DNA of 46,762 nt from assembly GCA_944372195.1 (NCBI GenBank), contig CALVYK010000008.1:1-46762 (forward strand), in the 5' to 3' direction. Within the stretch, counting starts at the first letter, position 1. Every line of letters starts with the position of its first letter. The DNA comes from an uncultured Bacilli bacterium (GTDB lineage: Bacteria; Bacillota_I; Bacilli_A; RF39; UBA660). The notes beneath the pieces were generated by a model. That model was not told the DNA's origin and did no database searches. It saw nothing but the letters and a program-made list of their open reading frames with translations. Of the stretch, positions 7,909 to 13,693 are shown one piece after another. A program made the position numbers and the translations under genes.

Positions 7909-7982
7909 CGTTACCAGCCAAGCATAGTATAACTAGACTTAATAAACAAAAATGTCAAAGAACTATAATCTCATACTAGAAT

Positions 7983-8074
7983 ATTTTAACTTCTCAACCA
8001 GTTTTATCTTCCTTGACTTGCCACGCAAACGATTAACCATTTCCACGCCGTGTAGGGGAGTACTTCGTTAAAAT
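7983..8074 (-). ncRNA. Possible structured domain in early 5' leader
   Basis: Arms 7983-7990 and 8067-8074 are perfectly complementary (ATTTTAAC / GTTAAAAT) and extend with a small bulge to a further 4 bp outside (TAGA/TCTA). They enclose about 75 bases with a small TTGC-GCAA hairpin and unusually high GC for this genome. No known riboswitch class recognised. Confidence 0.3.
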
Positions 8075-8115
8075 AATATCTAATATGTAAAGCACCAATT
8101 GCTCGGTACATATAA

Positions 8116-8144
8116 AGGATAACATTTTTTATTAATTTTGTCAA
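8116..8144 (-). promoter_or_regulatory. Leftward early promoter, proximal copy
   Basis: Minus strand: perfect TTGACA (8139-8144), 17-base spacer, TATCCT (8116-8121) with TGT in front (extended -10). Predicted start near 8109. It lies within a direct repeat shared with the distal copy. Confidence 0.75.
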
Positions 8145-8184
8145 TAACTTTTTTTTCTTTTGTTTTAATGTTATCATTTTTTTG

Positions 8185-8201
8185 GTGTTCTTGCTGAACA
8201 C
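8185..8201. promoter_or_regulatory. Dyad operator at distal early promoter start
   Basis: GTGTTC (8185-8190), five-base centre, GAACAC (8196-8201): a perfect 6-bp dyad that coincides with the predicted transcription start of the distal leftward promoter. The position suits a repressor site. Confidence 0.5.
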
Positions 8202-8207
8202 ATCTAA

Positions 8208-8236
8208 ATAATAACATTTTTCTTTTTTATTGTCAA
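8208..8236 (-). promoter_or_regulatory. Leftward early promoter, distal copy
   Basis: Minus strand: TTGACA (8231-8236), 17-base spacer, TATTAT (8208-8213) with TGT in front. About 40 bp around it repeat the proximal promoter 92 bp away, so the promoter itself is duplicated. Confidence 0.75.
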
Positions 8237-8556
8237 TAACTTTTTTTTAATTTTTTTAATTTGTTTAGTTTATTTAGTTAATTTGGTCATAAAAATAATA
8301 AAAATAAAGAAAAAAAAGAAAAATAGACAATAAAATTAATAAAAAAAAAGAAATGGAAAAGTAGTGAAAAGGACTTATTATCGTGCGCAAGTAAAATTTA
8401 TATATTTTATATTAACGTGTTATATATGGATAGTAATATTCCAATATATACTATATAAATTTTTTTTTTTTGACCCCAAAAGCCATTTTCGGAGGTTTTT
8501 CAAAACATCATTTTCTTTCATTTCATTATTTTAATGATAAAAATTTAACTCTTTAA

Positions 8557-8587
8557 GAACAATTGTTCGTGTTGGTTATACGAACAA
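8557..8587. promoter_or_regulatory. GAAC/GTTC operator cluster
   Basis: GAACAATTGTTC (8557-8568) is a perfect 12-bp palindrome. Its right half also forms a second dyad, TTGTTCGT (8563-8570) with ACGAACAA (8580-8587) around nine bases. GAAC-N4-GTTC is the core of the LexA/DinR box of Gram-positive bacteria, so host SOS control is possible; a phage regulator is an equal alternative. Confidence 0.5.
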
Positions 8588-8592
8588 ATGTG

Positions 8593-8656
8593 TGTCAAGT
8601 GGATCATGTAAAGAAAATGTCAAGGGGGTCGGTTTTAATGTCAAGTTTGTGTAAAG
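8593..8656 (+). repeat. Five phased TGT(C/A)AAG short repeats
   Basis: TGTCAAG at 8593, 8618 and 8639 and TGTAAAG at 8607 and 8650, all in the same orientation with start-to-start distances of 14, 11, 21 and 11 bases, that is, mostly on the same helix face. This is iteron-like and suits an initiator or regulator binding array. Confidence 0.5.
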
Positions 8657-8798
8657 TCGGCTTCGTGTGTGTGGGGTTTTTAGTAATCATAACCGAACTC
8701 TCTCTATAAAAAAATTAACAGAAACTTAATAGAAGCCTAACATAAACACAAACACAACCACAAACAAACATAAATTTTCAACTATTCTACCATTTATA

Positions 8799-8807
8799 TG
8801 ATATAAT
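8799..8807 (+). promoter_or_regulatory. Rightward extended -10 promoter
   Basis: TGATATAAT: perfect TATAAT (8802-8807) with TGn in front; no good -35 hexamer at 17 bases. The predicted start is only about 12 bases before the first rightward ATG (8827), just ahead of the ribosome binding site. The weak -35 region suggests activator dependence, possibly through the phased repeats upstream. Confidence 0.6.
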
Positions 8808-8826
8808 CTATATAAGAGGTGATATT

Positions 8827-9045
8827 ATGAGAAAAATTATTTGGGAGATGATTATAGACATAATAACCAAGATTATAGCTTTTTGTGTCGTTATTCTTCT
8901 AGTGTTATTCTTAAAACATGACATTAAAATGGATAGAAAATTGGCAGAAATGAGTGAGAGAATAGATTATGTAGAAAATCGACTAGATAATTTTGTTCTA
9001 GATTACAACAATTTCGTAAGTGAGGTGCAGGATGGAGAAAAATAG
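8827..9045 (+). CDS. Small membrane protein with coiled coil (72 aa)
   Basis: One transmembrane helix (about residues 7-30: IIDIITKIIAFCVVILLVLFL) followed by a charged coiled coil (RKLAEMSERIDYVENRL). AAGAGGTGAT ribosome binding site. First gene of the rightward unit, overlapping the next membrane gene. The topology suits a short-lived membrane effector such as superinfection exclusion or a spanin/holin-like accessory, but no family is recognised. Confidence 0.7.
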   Translation: MRKIIWEMIIDIITKIIAFCVVILLVLFLKHDIKMDRKLAEMSERIDYVENRLDNFVLDYNNFVSEVQDGEK

Positions 9046-9292
9046 TAATCAAAGTATAGCCTATAGCTTAATAGTGTTGTTAAAAAGAGTTATATTTGCC
9101 TTTGTTATTCTAGTTATTGTCATTGTTGGCGGTTTTCTAGTTTATATTGGTAACCTTAATAGTGGTGAGTATTCTAGTATTGATGCAACAGGAGTGTATA
9201 ATTTAGTCGATAGTGAGGGTAATGTTATTGCCACTGACCTTACTGCTGAGGATATCGAGGCTATTGTGGAGATGCTAAATGGCGAGGGTTAG
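9032..9292 (+). CDS. Small membrane-anchored protein (86 aa)
   Basis: ATG 9032 with GAGGTG in front is preferred over an in-frame GTG four codons upstream. One transmembrane helix (about residues 20-42: VIFAFVILVIVIVGGFLVYI) and an acidic, probably extracellular tail. It overlaps the previous gene by 14 bases, and its start region is exactly complementary over 14 bases (9031-9044) to the putative small RNA at 11379-11442. Function unknown. Confidence 0.65.
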   Translation: MEKNSNQSIAYSLIVLLKRVIFAFVILVIVIVGGFLVYIGNLNSGEYSSIDATGVYNLVDSEGNVIATDLTAEDIEAIVEMLNGEG

Positions 9293-9506
9293 AAGTACTA
9301 AATATAGATATACTTCTAGTAAAAATCAACCTAAGGTTGCATTTTTCCATAATAATAACTTCGATGACTTTACTGATACTTTCCCTGTTAAGAAAACTAG
9401 TGGTAAGAAGATTAATGTGGTTGCTCTTAATAAGGACCAAGAAAAAAGTCTTATAGAAAAAATAGGTAGTCTGCTTAATAATAAGATTTTTAGGTTTCAT
9501 AAATGA
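9279..9506 (+). CDS. Basic hypothetical protein (75 aa)
   Basis: Lys/Arg-rich protein with no membrane segment and an aromatic N terminus (KYRYTSSKNQ). Overlaps the previous gene by 14 bases and the next by 4. Its position next to a helix-turn-helix gene suggests a regulatory pair, but nothing specific can be seen. Confidence 0.6.
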   Translation: MARVRSTKYRYTSSKNQPKVAFFHNNNFDDFTDTFPVKKTSGKKINVVALNKDQEKSLIEKIGSLLNNKIFRFHK

Positions 9507-9724
9507 GCAGAATGTCTATAAATATGGACTTCTCTAATGAGGAGTACCTTTTATTCGAGCAAAAATGTAACTTCAATAAGCATAATGGTGAGCTTGAGGT
9601 CTATAAGATGCTTAAGGATGGAGCTTCCATTGTTAAGATATCTACTACTCTAGGGCTTAGCGAGGCTACCGTTTCTAGAAGAATTAAGTCTATTAAGATT
9701 AAGATATTAAGAGTTATTAAGTGA
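9503..9724 (+). CDS. Helix-turn-helix regulator (73 aa)
   Basis: Residues 40-68 form a clear helix-turn-helix: LKDGASIVKISTTLGLSEATVS followed by the basic tail RRIKSIKIK, like LuxR or sigma-70 region 4 HTHs. It starts with an ATGA overlap on the gene before and ends just ahead of a strong terminator. As the only HTH gene of the rightward unit, next to the control region, it is the best candidate for a transcription switch protein. Confidence 0.75.
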   Translation: MSRMSINMDFSNEEYLLFEQKCNFNKHNGELEVYKMLKDGASIVKISTTLGLSEATVSRRIKSIKIKILRVIK

Positions 9725-9737
9725 TAAGATTTTGACA

Positions 9738-9765
9738 AGAAGATGATAAGTTCATCTTCTTTTTT
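9738..9765 (+). terminator. Rho-independent terminator
   Basis: Perfect 9-bp stem AGAAGATGA / TCATCTTCT with five-base loop and a run of six T. It ends the first four-gene rightward unit. Confidence 0.85.
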
Positions 9766-9800
9766 GTTGGTATCATTAACATAGAAAGGTTGGTGAGATT

Positions 9801-10283
9801 ATGGCAGAATTTGCTTCTAAAGGTGTTGCAGGTGCAGCACTAGGAACAGGTATTGCAGGTACAGCTTTAGGTATTCTTAATGGTGGTCTTGGTAATATTC
9901 TAGGTGGAAACATGTGGAATAATGGATGCGCTGCTAATTGCTTTGTTAATAGATATGAGCTAGATTTAGAAAATAAGGTCGTATCTAAAGATAGTGAGAT
10001 AGCATTACTAAAATCCAATATTTATACTGATCAAAAATTAGTTGATTTATATACTAATTTACAAAGTCAATTAAATACTATTAAAGAAAACCAAAATGCT
10101 GTTAATATGCAACAAGCTGTTTACAATGGAACTAATACAGCTACTATAAGTTGTATCCAAAACGAAATAGCTCAATTACAAGGATTGACTAAATTAGTAG
10201 TTCCAAACACAAGTGTTTGCCCAGGTTGGGGTAATGTAACTATTACTCCTGCTACATCTACAACTACTACTCCCAGTGCTTAA
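9801..10283 (+). CDS. Gly/Ala-rich plus coiled-coil protein (160 aa)
   Basis: N terminus (residues 5-40) is a Gly/Ala-rich, hydrophobic stretch (GVAGAALGTGIAGTALGIL), followed by a coiled coil (RYELDLENKVVSKDSEIALL) and a Thr/Ser tail ending in TTTTPSA. I recall similar proteins in many Firmicutes gut phages near structural genes, always without known function; a minor virion or decoration protein is the likely class. It stands alone between two terminators, so it may be transcribed separately. AAAGGTTGG ribosome binding site. Confidence 0.65.
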   Translation: MAEFASKGVAGAALGTGIAGTALGILNGGLGNILGGNMWNNGCAANCFVNRYELDLENKVVSKDSEIALLKSNIYTDQKLVDLYTNLQSQLNTIKENQNAVNMQQAVYNGTNTATISCIQNEIAQLQGLTKLVVPNTSVCPGWGNVTITPATSTTTTPSA

Positions 10284-10343
10284 TACATTAAGTTCGGTTA
10301 GTTTAGCTGTAGAAAGTAAGACAAATGCTAAAAGTAAAAAGAA

Positions 10344-10373
10344 CCTACCTACCAAAAAGTAGGTGGGTTTTTT
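10344..10373 (+). terminator. Rho-independent terminator
   Basis: 9-bp stem CCTACCTAC / GTAGGTGGG (one G-T pair), six-base loop, six T. Follows the Gly/Ala-rich protein gene. Confidence 0.85.
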
Positions 10374-10390
10374 AAAGAAAGGATGATTTT

Positions 10391-10729
10391 ATGATAACTT
10401 ATGATGAATTTGTTAATGGTTTAGCTAAATTTATTGATATGGAAATAGTGCCAAAAATGTCAGGATTTAGGAAACTTGCTTTTGGGGTTGGAAGTGGTAT
10501 AGCACTAAAAAAGAGTAATGAAATGTTTAACTTAGTTAGAGATAATAAGTTAATACACACTTTGGGGATTTTGGATGATAATAATCACATAAATATAGAC
10601 TTACTTAAGGAAGAAATAGAATCTAAAATGGGTGGAGAAATTTATGAGATAGAAGTTCCTATGATAGGGGTTATATCTCTAGATAGAAATGACCTTAATA
10701 AATTGTATAATTTTATGAAGAATAGATAG
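10391..10729 (+). CDS. Hypothetical phage protein (112 aa)
   Basis: Mixed alpha/beta protein starting ITYDEFVNGLAKFID with a central Gly-rich turn (GFRKLAFGVGSGIALKK) and a C-terminal helix. It lies shortly before the terminase with a good AAAGGATG ribosome binding site. A head-assembly accessory role would fit the position but is not shown by any motif. Confidence 0.65.
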   Translation: MITYDEFVNGLAKFIDMEIVPKMSGFRKLAFGVGSGIALKKSNEMFNLVRDNKLIHTLGILDDNNHINIDLLKEEIESKMGGEIYEIEVPMIGVISLDRNDLNKLYNFMKNR

Positions 10730-10737
10730 GTGTGGTT

Positions 10738-11181
10738 ATGGAAAAATATAGAGAAATAATGGATCGTATTTGTGAAAAATATGATAAATATGAAGATATG
10801 ATAGAATATAGATTAGCTTTAGAAGATTTACTGCATAAGGTTAAAATTAGTCAGCCAACTGTTTATAACGACTTTATTAAAAAATTAGAAGCTATAGTCT
10901 ATGAAATATCAGAAAGTGATGCTAGAAAAAAAGTTCTTAATATGAGACCTTTTGGAGAACATTGGAGTTATGAAACCGTTAAAGCTTTACTAGAAAGTAA
11001 AGGAATTTACAAAAATTGTGTTAAATATTATTTGGTTATAAACACAATGTATAATGACTATTATGATGTTGCTGTCAACTTTGGTCATCAAAATGATACA
11101 GAATTTTACTATGAACTTGCTAATGCTTTCATAAACGATGAGGATGCTGATGAGTTCAAAGTAGAAAAATATTATATGTAG
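10738..11181 (+). CDS. Hypothetical phage protein (147 aa)
   Basis: ATG 10738 with TAGGTG in front is preferred over an overlapping GTG two codons upstream. Helical, acidic; the segment NMRPFGEHWSYE resembles a (M)PYG-HW motif found in a group of uncharacterised structural-region phage proteins, which I cannot name with certainty. Ends at the 321-base RNA-like intergenic region before the terminase. Confidence 0.65.
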   Translation: MEKYREIMDRICEKYDKYEDMIEYRLALEDLLHKVKISQPTVYNDFIKKLEAIVYEISESDARKKVLNMRPFGEHWSYETVKALLESKGIYKNCVKYYLVINTMYNDYYDVAVNFGHQNDTEFYYELANAFINDEDADEFKVEKYYM

Positions 11182-11184
11182 TGA

Positions 11185-11213
11185 TTTACAAAAAATATTA
11201 AATATGATATTAT
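11185..11213 (+). promoter_or_regulatory. Promoter of terminase-leader RNA 1
   Basis: TTTACA (11185-11190), 17-base spacer, TATTAT (11208-11213) with TGA in front. The predicted start is about 11220, exactly at the left arm of a 14-bp inverted repeat. Confidence 0.6.
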
Positions 11214-11218
11214 ATATT

Positions 11219-11337
11219 TGTTAGATAGGTAAGCGATTATATATTATTTTAGACTATTTTTATAATTTTTTCTTTTTTAAATATTATAGGTATTTAACCT
11301 GATATCCATTCTAGTAAAACTTTTTACCTATCTAACA
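11219..11337 (+). ncRNA. Putative RNA with 14-bp terminal helix
   Basis: TGTTAGATAGGTAA (11219-11232) and TTACCTATCTAACA (11324-11337) are a perfect 14-bp inverted repeat enclosing about 91 AT-rich bases with a small AGGT/ACCT hairpin. The upstream promoter would start transcription at the first arm, so the RNA's 5' end would pair with its 3' part. No open frame with a ribosome binding site lies inside. There is no terminator directly after it; read-through would end at 11442. Confidence 0.45.
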
Positions 11338-11343
11338 CTATAA

Positions 11344-11372
11344 TTTACAATATATTTAATATGTGATAAAAT
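11344..11372 (+). promoter_or_regulatory. Promoter of small RNA 2
   Basis: TTTACA (11344-11349), 17-base spacer, TAAAAT (11367-11372) with TGTGA in front (extended -10). Spacing and hexamers match those at 11185 and 15623. Predicted start about 11379. Confidence 0.65.
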
Positions 11373-11378
11373 ATTTAT

Positions 11379-11442
11379 GGGTAATAGTTTACCTATCATC
11401 ATATTTTTCTCCATCTTTGGGCAGATATAATCTGCCTTTTTT
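11379..11442 (+). ncRNA. Putative small regulatory RNA (about 64 nt)
   Basis: Begins just downstream of a well-formed promoter and ends at a perfect intrinsic terminator. The layout is a 5' hairpin (GGTAA/TTACC), an unpaired pyrimidine-rich middle (about 11396-11418) and the terminator hairpin. The middle is complementary over 14 bases (11402-11415) to the start codon region of the membrane-protein gene at 9032. It contains no open frame of note. Confidence 0.5.
11420..11442 (+). terminator. Rho-independent terminator
   Basis: Perfect 7-bp stem GGCAGAT / ATCTGCC with a three-base loop and six T. It sits upstream of the terminase promoter and closes the small-RNA locus. Confidence 0.88.
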
Positions 11443-11443
11443 A

Positions 11444-11472
11444 TTTGTAATTTTTATTATTTGTGTTATAAT
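11444..11472 (+). promoter_or_regulatory. Promoter of terminase-portal unit
   Basis: TATAAT (11467-11472) with TGT in front (extended -10), 17 bases after a weak TTTGTA (11444-11449). It follows directly on the T-run of the terminator and precedes the small terminase gene by about 30 bases. Confidence 0.6.
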
Positions 11473-11502
11473 TATATTAAATAAGAAGAACGGTGATGTT
11501 TT

Positions 11503-11907
11503 ATGAATAATAGCAGCAAAGCTAAAATAAAAACTAAGAATAATGTGTTAATTGACATGATAAAAAATGATCAAAAGCTAGAAAAAGATCAAAAAATGTC
11601 TTATATATCGTTGGCTAACATTTATTTAGAAAAATTTGATGAATATATTGACAAAACATCAATAGACATAAATAAAGATGTTCCATTAGGTGTTGATACT
11701 TGGAGGGATTTTCTTAACTATCCAGTTGTAAGGAAATATATTCAATCGTTCAAAGATGAAAGAATTATGCAAGTCGCAGATAAAGGACTAATGGAAGGTG
11801 ACAAAGGTGCAATAGGTATTAAAAAGATAATGCAAGAAAATGGACCCACTGTTAATAATTCAAATATAGTTCTTATTAGAATACCTGAGAAAGTGGATTG
11901 GGATTAA
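11503..11907 (+). CDS. terS: Terminase small subunit (putative)
   Basis: A 134-residue protein directly before the large terminase, the usual place for the DNA-recognition subunit. The N-terminal half is helical and Lys-rich; the core WRDFLNYPVVRKYIQSFKDE and the following helical oligomerisation-like segment are of the type I associate with small terminases of AT-rich phages. The call rests mainly on position. It would recognise the packaging site and load the genome onto the motor. Confidence 0.65.
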   Translation: MNNSSKAKIKTKNNVLIDMIKNDQKLEKDQKMSYISLANIYLEKFDEYIDKTSIDINKDVPLGVDTWRDFLNYPVVRKYIQSFKDERIMQVADKGLMEGDKGAIGIKKIMQENGPTVNNSNIVLIRIPEKVDWD

Positions 11908-11908
11908 T

Positions 11909-13486
11909 ATGAATGTCTCTGATCTTAAATTTATAGAACATACAGACGATGGTTATAAAATTTATCAATGCCCTTTGTGTGGTGGAAATATAAAAGTACA
12001 TGAGAGTGTTTTTTATGGAAGATGTGATACTTGTTTAGCTACACTTTTAGATTATAAACCTGCTAAACATCAAGTAGCTTTCCACAAGTCTAAAGCTAAA
12101 TATAGGTTAAATATTGGTGGATATGGTTCTGGTAAAACTACAATGGATGCTGCTGAGATTGCTTGTCATGCTCTTAGTGTTTCTAATGGTAGGACATTAA
12201 TAACTGCACAAACTTTGCAACAAATAAGAGAAGCTGTGTTACCAGAATTAGAGAAATTTTTACCGCCTTGGTTTTTTGCTAAGAAACCAACAAAAACACC
12301 ACTTCCAAAATATACATTAACTAACGGTCATGAGATAATAGTTTACGCATCAGATGATGAAGAAAAAATAAGATCTTTAAATCTTACAGCTTTTTGGATA
12401 GTTGAAGCAAGTGGTGTTGCATATAACATATTTACACAGCTTCAAACTCGTTTAAGAAATAGAGCAGCAATTGTTAAAGATAAAGACGGTTATGAGATAG
12501 AACATAGGTTTATTGGAATTGTGGAAAGTAATCCAGAGGAAGGTTGGATAAGGGATGAGTTTTTACTCAGGTCCGATAAAATATTTGCTAGTAAAAGTGT
12601 TGATACATCTTCTTATGAAAAACTTAAAACAAAAAGACCAGAAAAGGCATACAATTCTTTTCTTTCTGCTACAGTTGATAATGAATACTTACCTAGTACA
12701 TTTGTATCAGATGTTTGTGTAGGTAAGAGTGATAAATGGATTAGAAAATACATATATTGTTTTCTAGAAATAAAAGATGGAACAGTATATCCAGAATATG
12801 TTGATTGTATTGTAGATCCTTTTCCAATACCTAGTAATTGGTTGAGAATATTTGGATTTGATAAAGGTTGGGCTGATGCTACTTGTCTTGCTTGTGGGGC
12901 TATAGATCCTGACAAAGGTATATGTTATATTTATGATGAGTATTATGAATCACAAAAACCCGTAACTTATCATGCCAGAAGAATAAAAGAAAAGATAGAT
13001 AATTTTGAGTTATACAAGCCAATACAAGCAGATCCATCAGTACATAACAGATCAGATAGAGATGGTGTTAGCTATCAGGATTATTTTTATCAAGTATCTG
13101 GAATATGGTTAGCAGAAGGTAATAATTCGTTACTTGATGGTATAGATAGAGTTAGAGATTTTATGTATACAGGTAAGTTAAAATTTTTTACAAGTTGTGT
13201 TAATATGAAAGAGGAAGCAGATAATTATGTTTGGAAAAAGGATAAAGACGGATTAATAATGGATAATCCAGTTGATCGAAAAAATCACTTAATGGATGCT
13301 TTGAGATATTTATGTATGGGATTGCCGTTGAATTTGTTTGATTGTTATGTTTCTAAGAAGAATTACGATACAAAGTCAACATTAATTGATAGAATAAGAC
13401 CTGATACCGATATAAGTGATTTATTGAATAATGTCAATAAAGATAGGGGTGGTGCTTATGGTCTTGGTAATTTTGATATGAATTAA
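11909..13486 (+). CDS. terL: Terminase large subunit (packaging ATPase/nuclease)
   Basis: The N terminus carries a zinc-ribbon-like set, C21-x2-C24 and C39-x2-C42. The ATPase has Walker A GGYGSGKTT (70-78) and Walker B IVEAS (165-169). The RNase H-like nuclease shows GFDKGWAD with D319, QADPS with D376, and HLMDALRY with D464. The length of 525 aa is normal once the zinc module is included. There is one base between the small subunit stop and this ATG and no strong ribosome binding site, so translation is probably coupled. Confidence 0.92.
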   Translation: MNVSDLKFIEHTDDGYKIYQCPLCGGNIKVHESVFYGRCDTCLATLLDYKPAKHQVAFHKSKAKYRLNIGGYGSGKTTMDAAEIACHALSVSNGRTLITAQTLQQIREAVLPELEKFLPPWFFAKKPTKTPLPKYTLTNGHEIIVYASDDEEKIRSLNLTAFWIVEASGVAYNIFTQLQTRLRNRAAIVKDKDGYEIEHRFIGIVESNPEEGWIRDEFLLRSDKIFASKSVDTSSYEKLKTKRPEKAYNSFLSATVDNEYLPSTFVSDVCVGKSDKWIRKYIYCFLEIKDGTVYPEYVDCIVDPFPIPSNWLRIFGFDKGWADATCLACGAIDPDKGICYIYDEYYESQKPVTYHARRIKEKIDNFELYKPIQADPSVHNRSDRDGVSYQDYFYQVSGIWLAEGNNSLLDGIDRVRDFMYTGKLKFFTSCVNMKEEADNYVWKKDKDGLIMDNPVDRKNHLMDALRYLCMGLPLNLFDCYVSKKNYDTKSTLIDRIRPDTDISDLLNNVNKDRGGAYGLGNFDMN

Positions 13487-13498
13487 GGAGGTGTTAAG

Positions 13499-13690
13499 AT
13501 GAAAGAAGAATTTTTAGAGTTAAAAAATGAAATATCGGCTCTAAAATTAGAACTTAAAGAGTTAAGAGAAGAATTTGAAAATTATAAAAGAGAATCTTCT
13601 GGGACAGGGGTTTATTTAGATGGTTGTCCCGAATATGCTAAAGAATATATTCAAAGAGAAACAGGTATTAAACCAAAAAAGGAGGACTAG
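13499..13690 (+). CDS. Small coiled-coil protein (63 aa)
   Basis: Residues 1-35 form an almost perfect Leu/Glu/Lys heptad coiled coil (LELKNEISALKLELKEL), followed by a short tail. It lies between terminase and portal with a strong AAGGAGG site and is probably a small head-assembly factor. No family name is known to me. Confidence 0.75.
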   Translation: MKEEFLELKNEISALKLELKELREEFENYKRESSGTGVYLDGCPEYAKEYIQRETGIKPKKED

Positions 13691-13693
13691 TTT

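Larger units (their letters stand above)
7774..8826. other. Gene-free divergent control region (about 1.05 kb)
   Basis: No convincing gene lies here; the minus-strand frames visible have no ribosome binding site. It separates leftward early from rightward late transcription and holds a hairpin-rich leader (7791-8110, clearly less AT-rich than its surroundings), two tandem leftward promoters (8116-8144, 8208-8236), dyads (8185-8201, 8557-8587), long A/T tracts (about 8214-8480), phased TGTCAAG-like repeats (8593-8656), and a rightward extended -10 (8799-8807). It is the most likely place for the early/late switch and possibly for the replication origin. Confidence 0.8.

Noticed and set aside
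7733..7921. Minus-strand 62-codon frame over the ssb leader
   Set aside because: Overlaps the ssb start out of frame, has no good ribosome binding site, and composition follows the hairpin-rich leader.
8004..8201. Minus-strand frame of 65 codons in the control region
   Set aside because: Starts at GTG on the predicted transcription start of the distal early promoter, has no ribosome binding site, and its sequence is explained by A/T tracts plus hairpin arms.
8593..8656. CRISPR-like or attachment-site repeats
   Set aside because: Units are only 7 bases, with helical spacing; no cas gene or integrase is present in the window.
11219..11337. Calling the 14-bp-closed RNA a phi29-type packaging RNA
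   Set aside because: The paired ends and position before the terminase are suggestive, but phi29 packaging RNA motifs (right/left interlocking loops) could not be identified, so only an unspecific RNA call is made.
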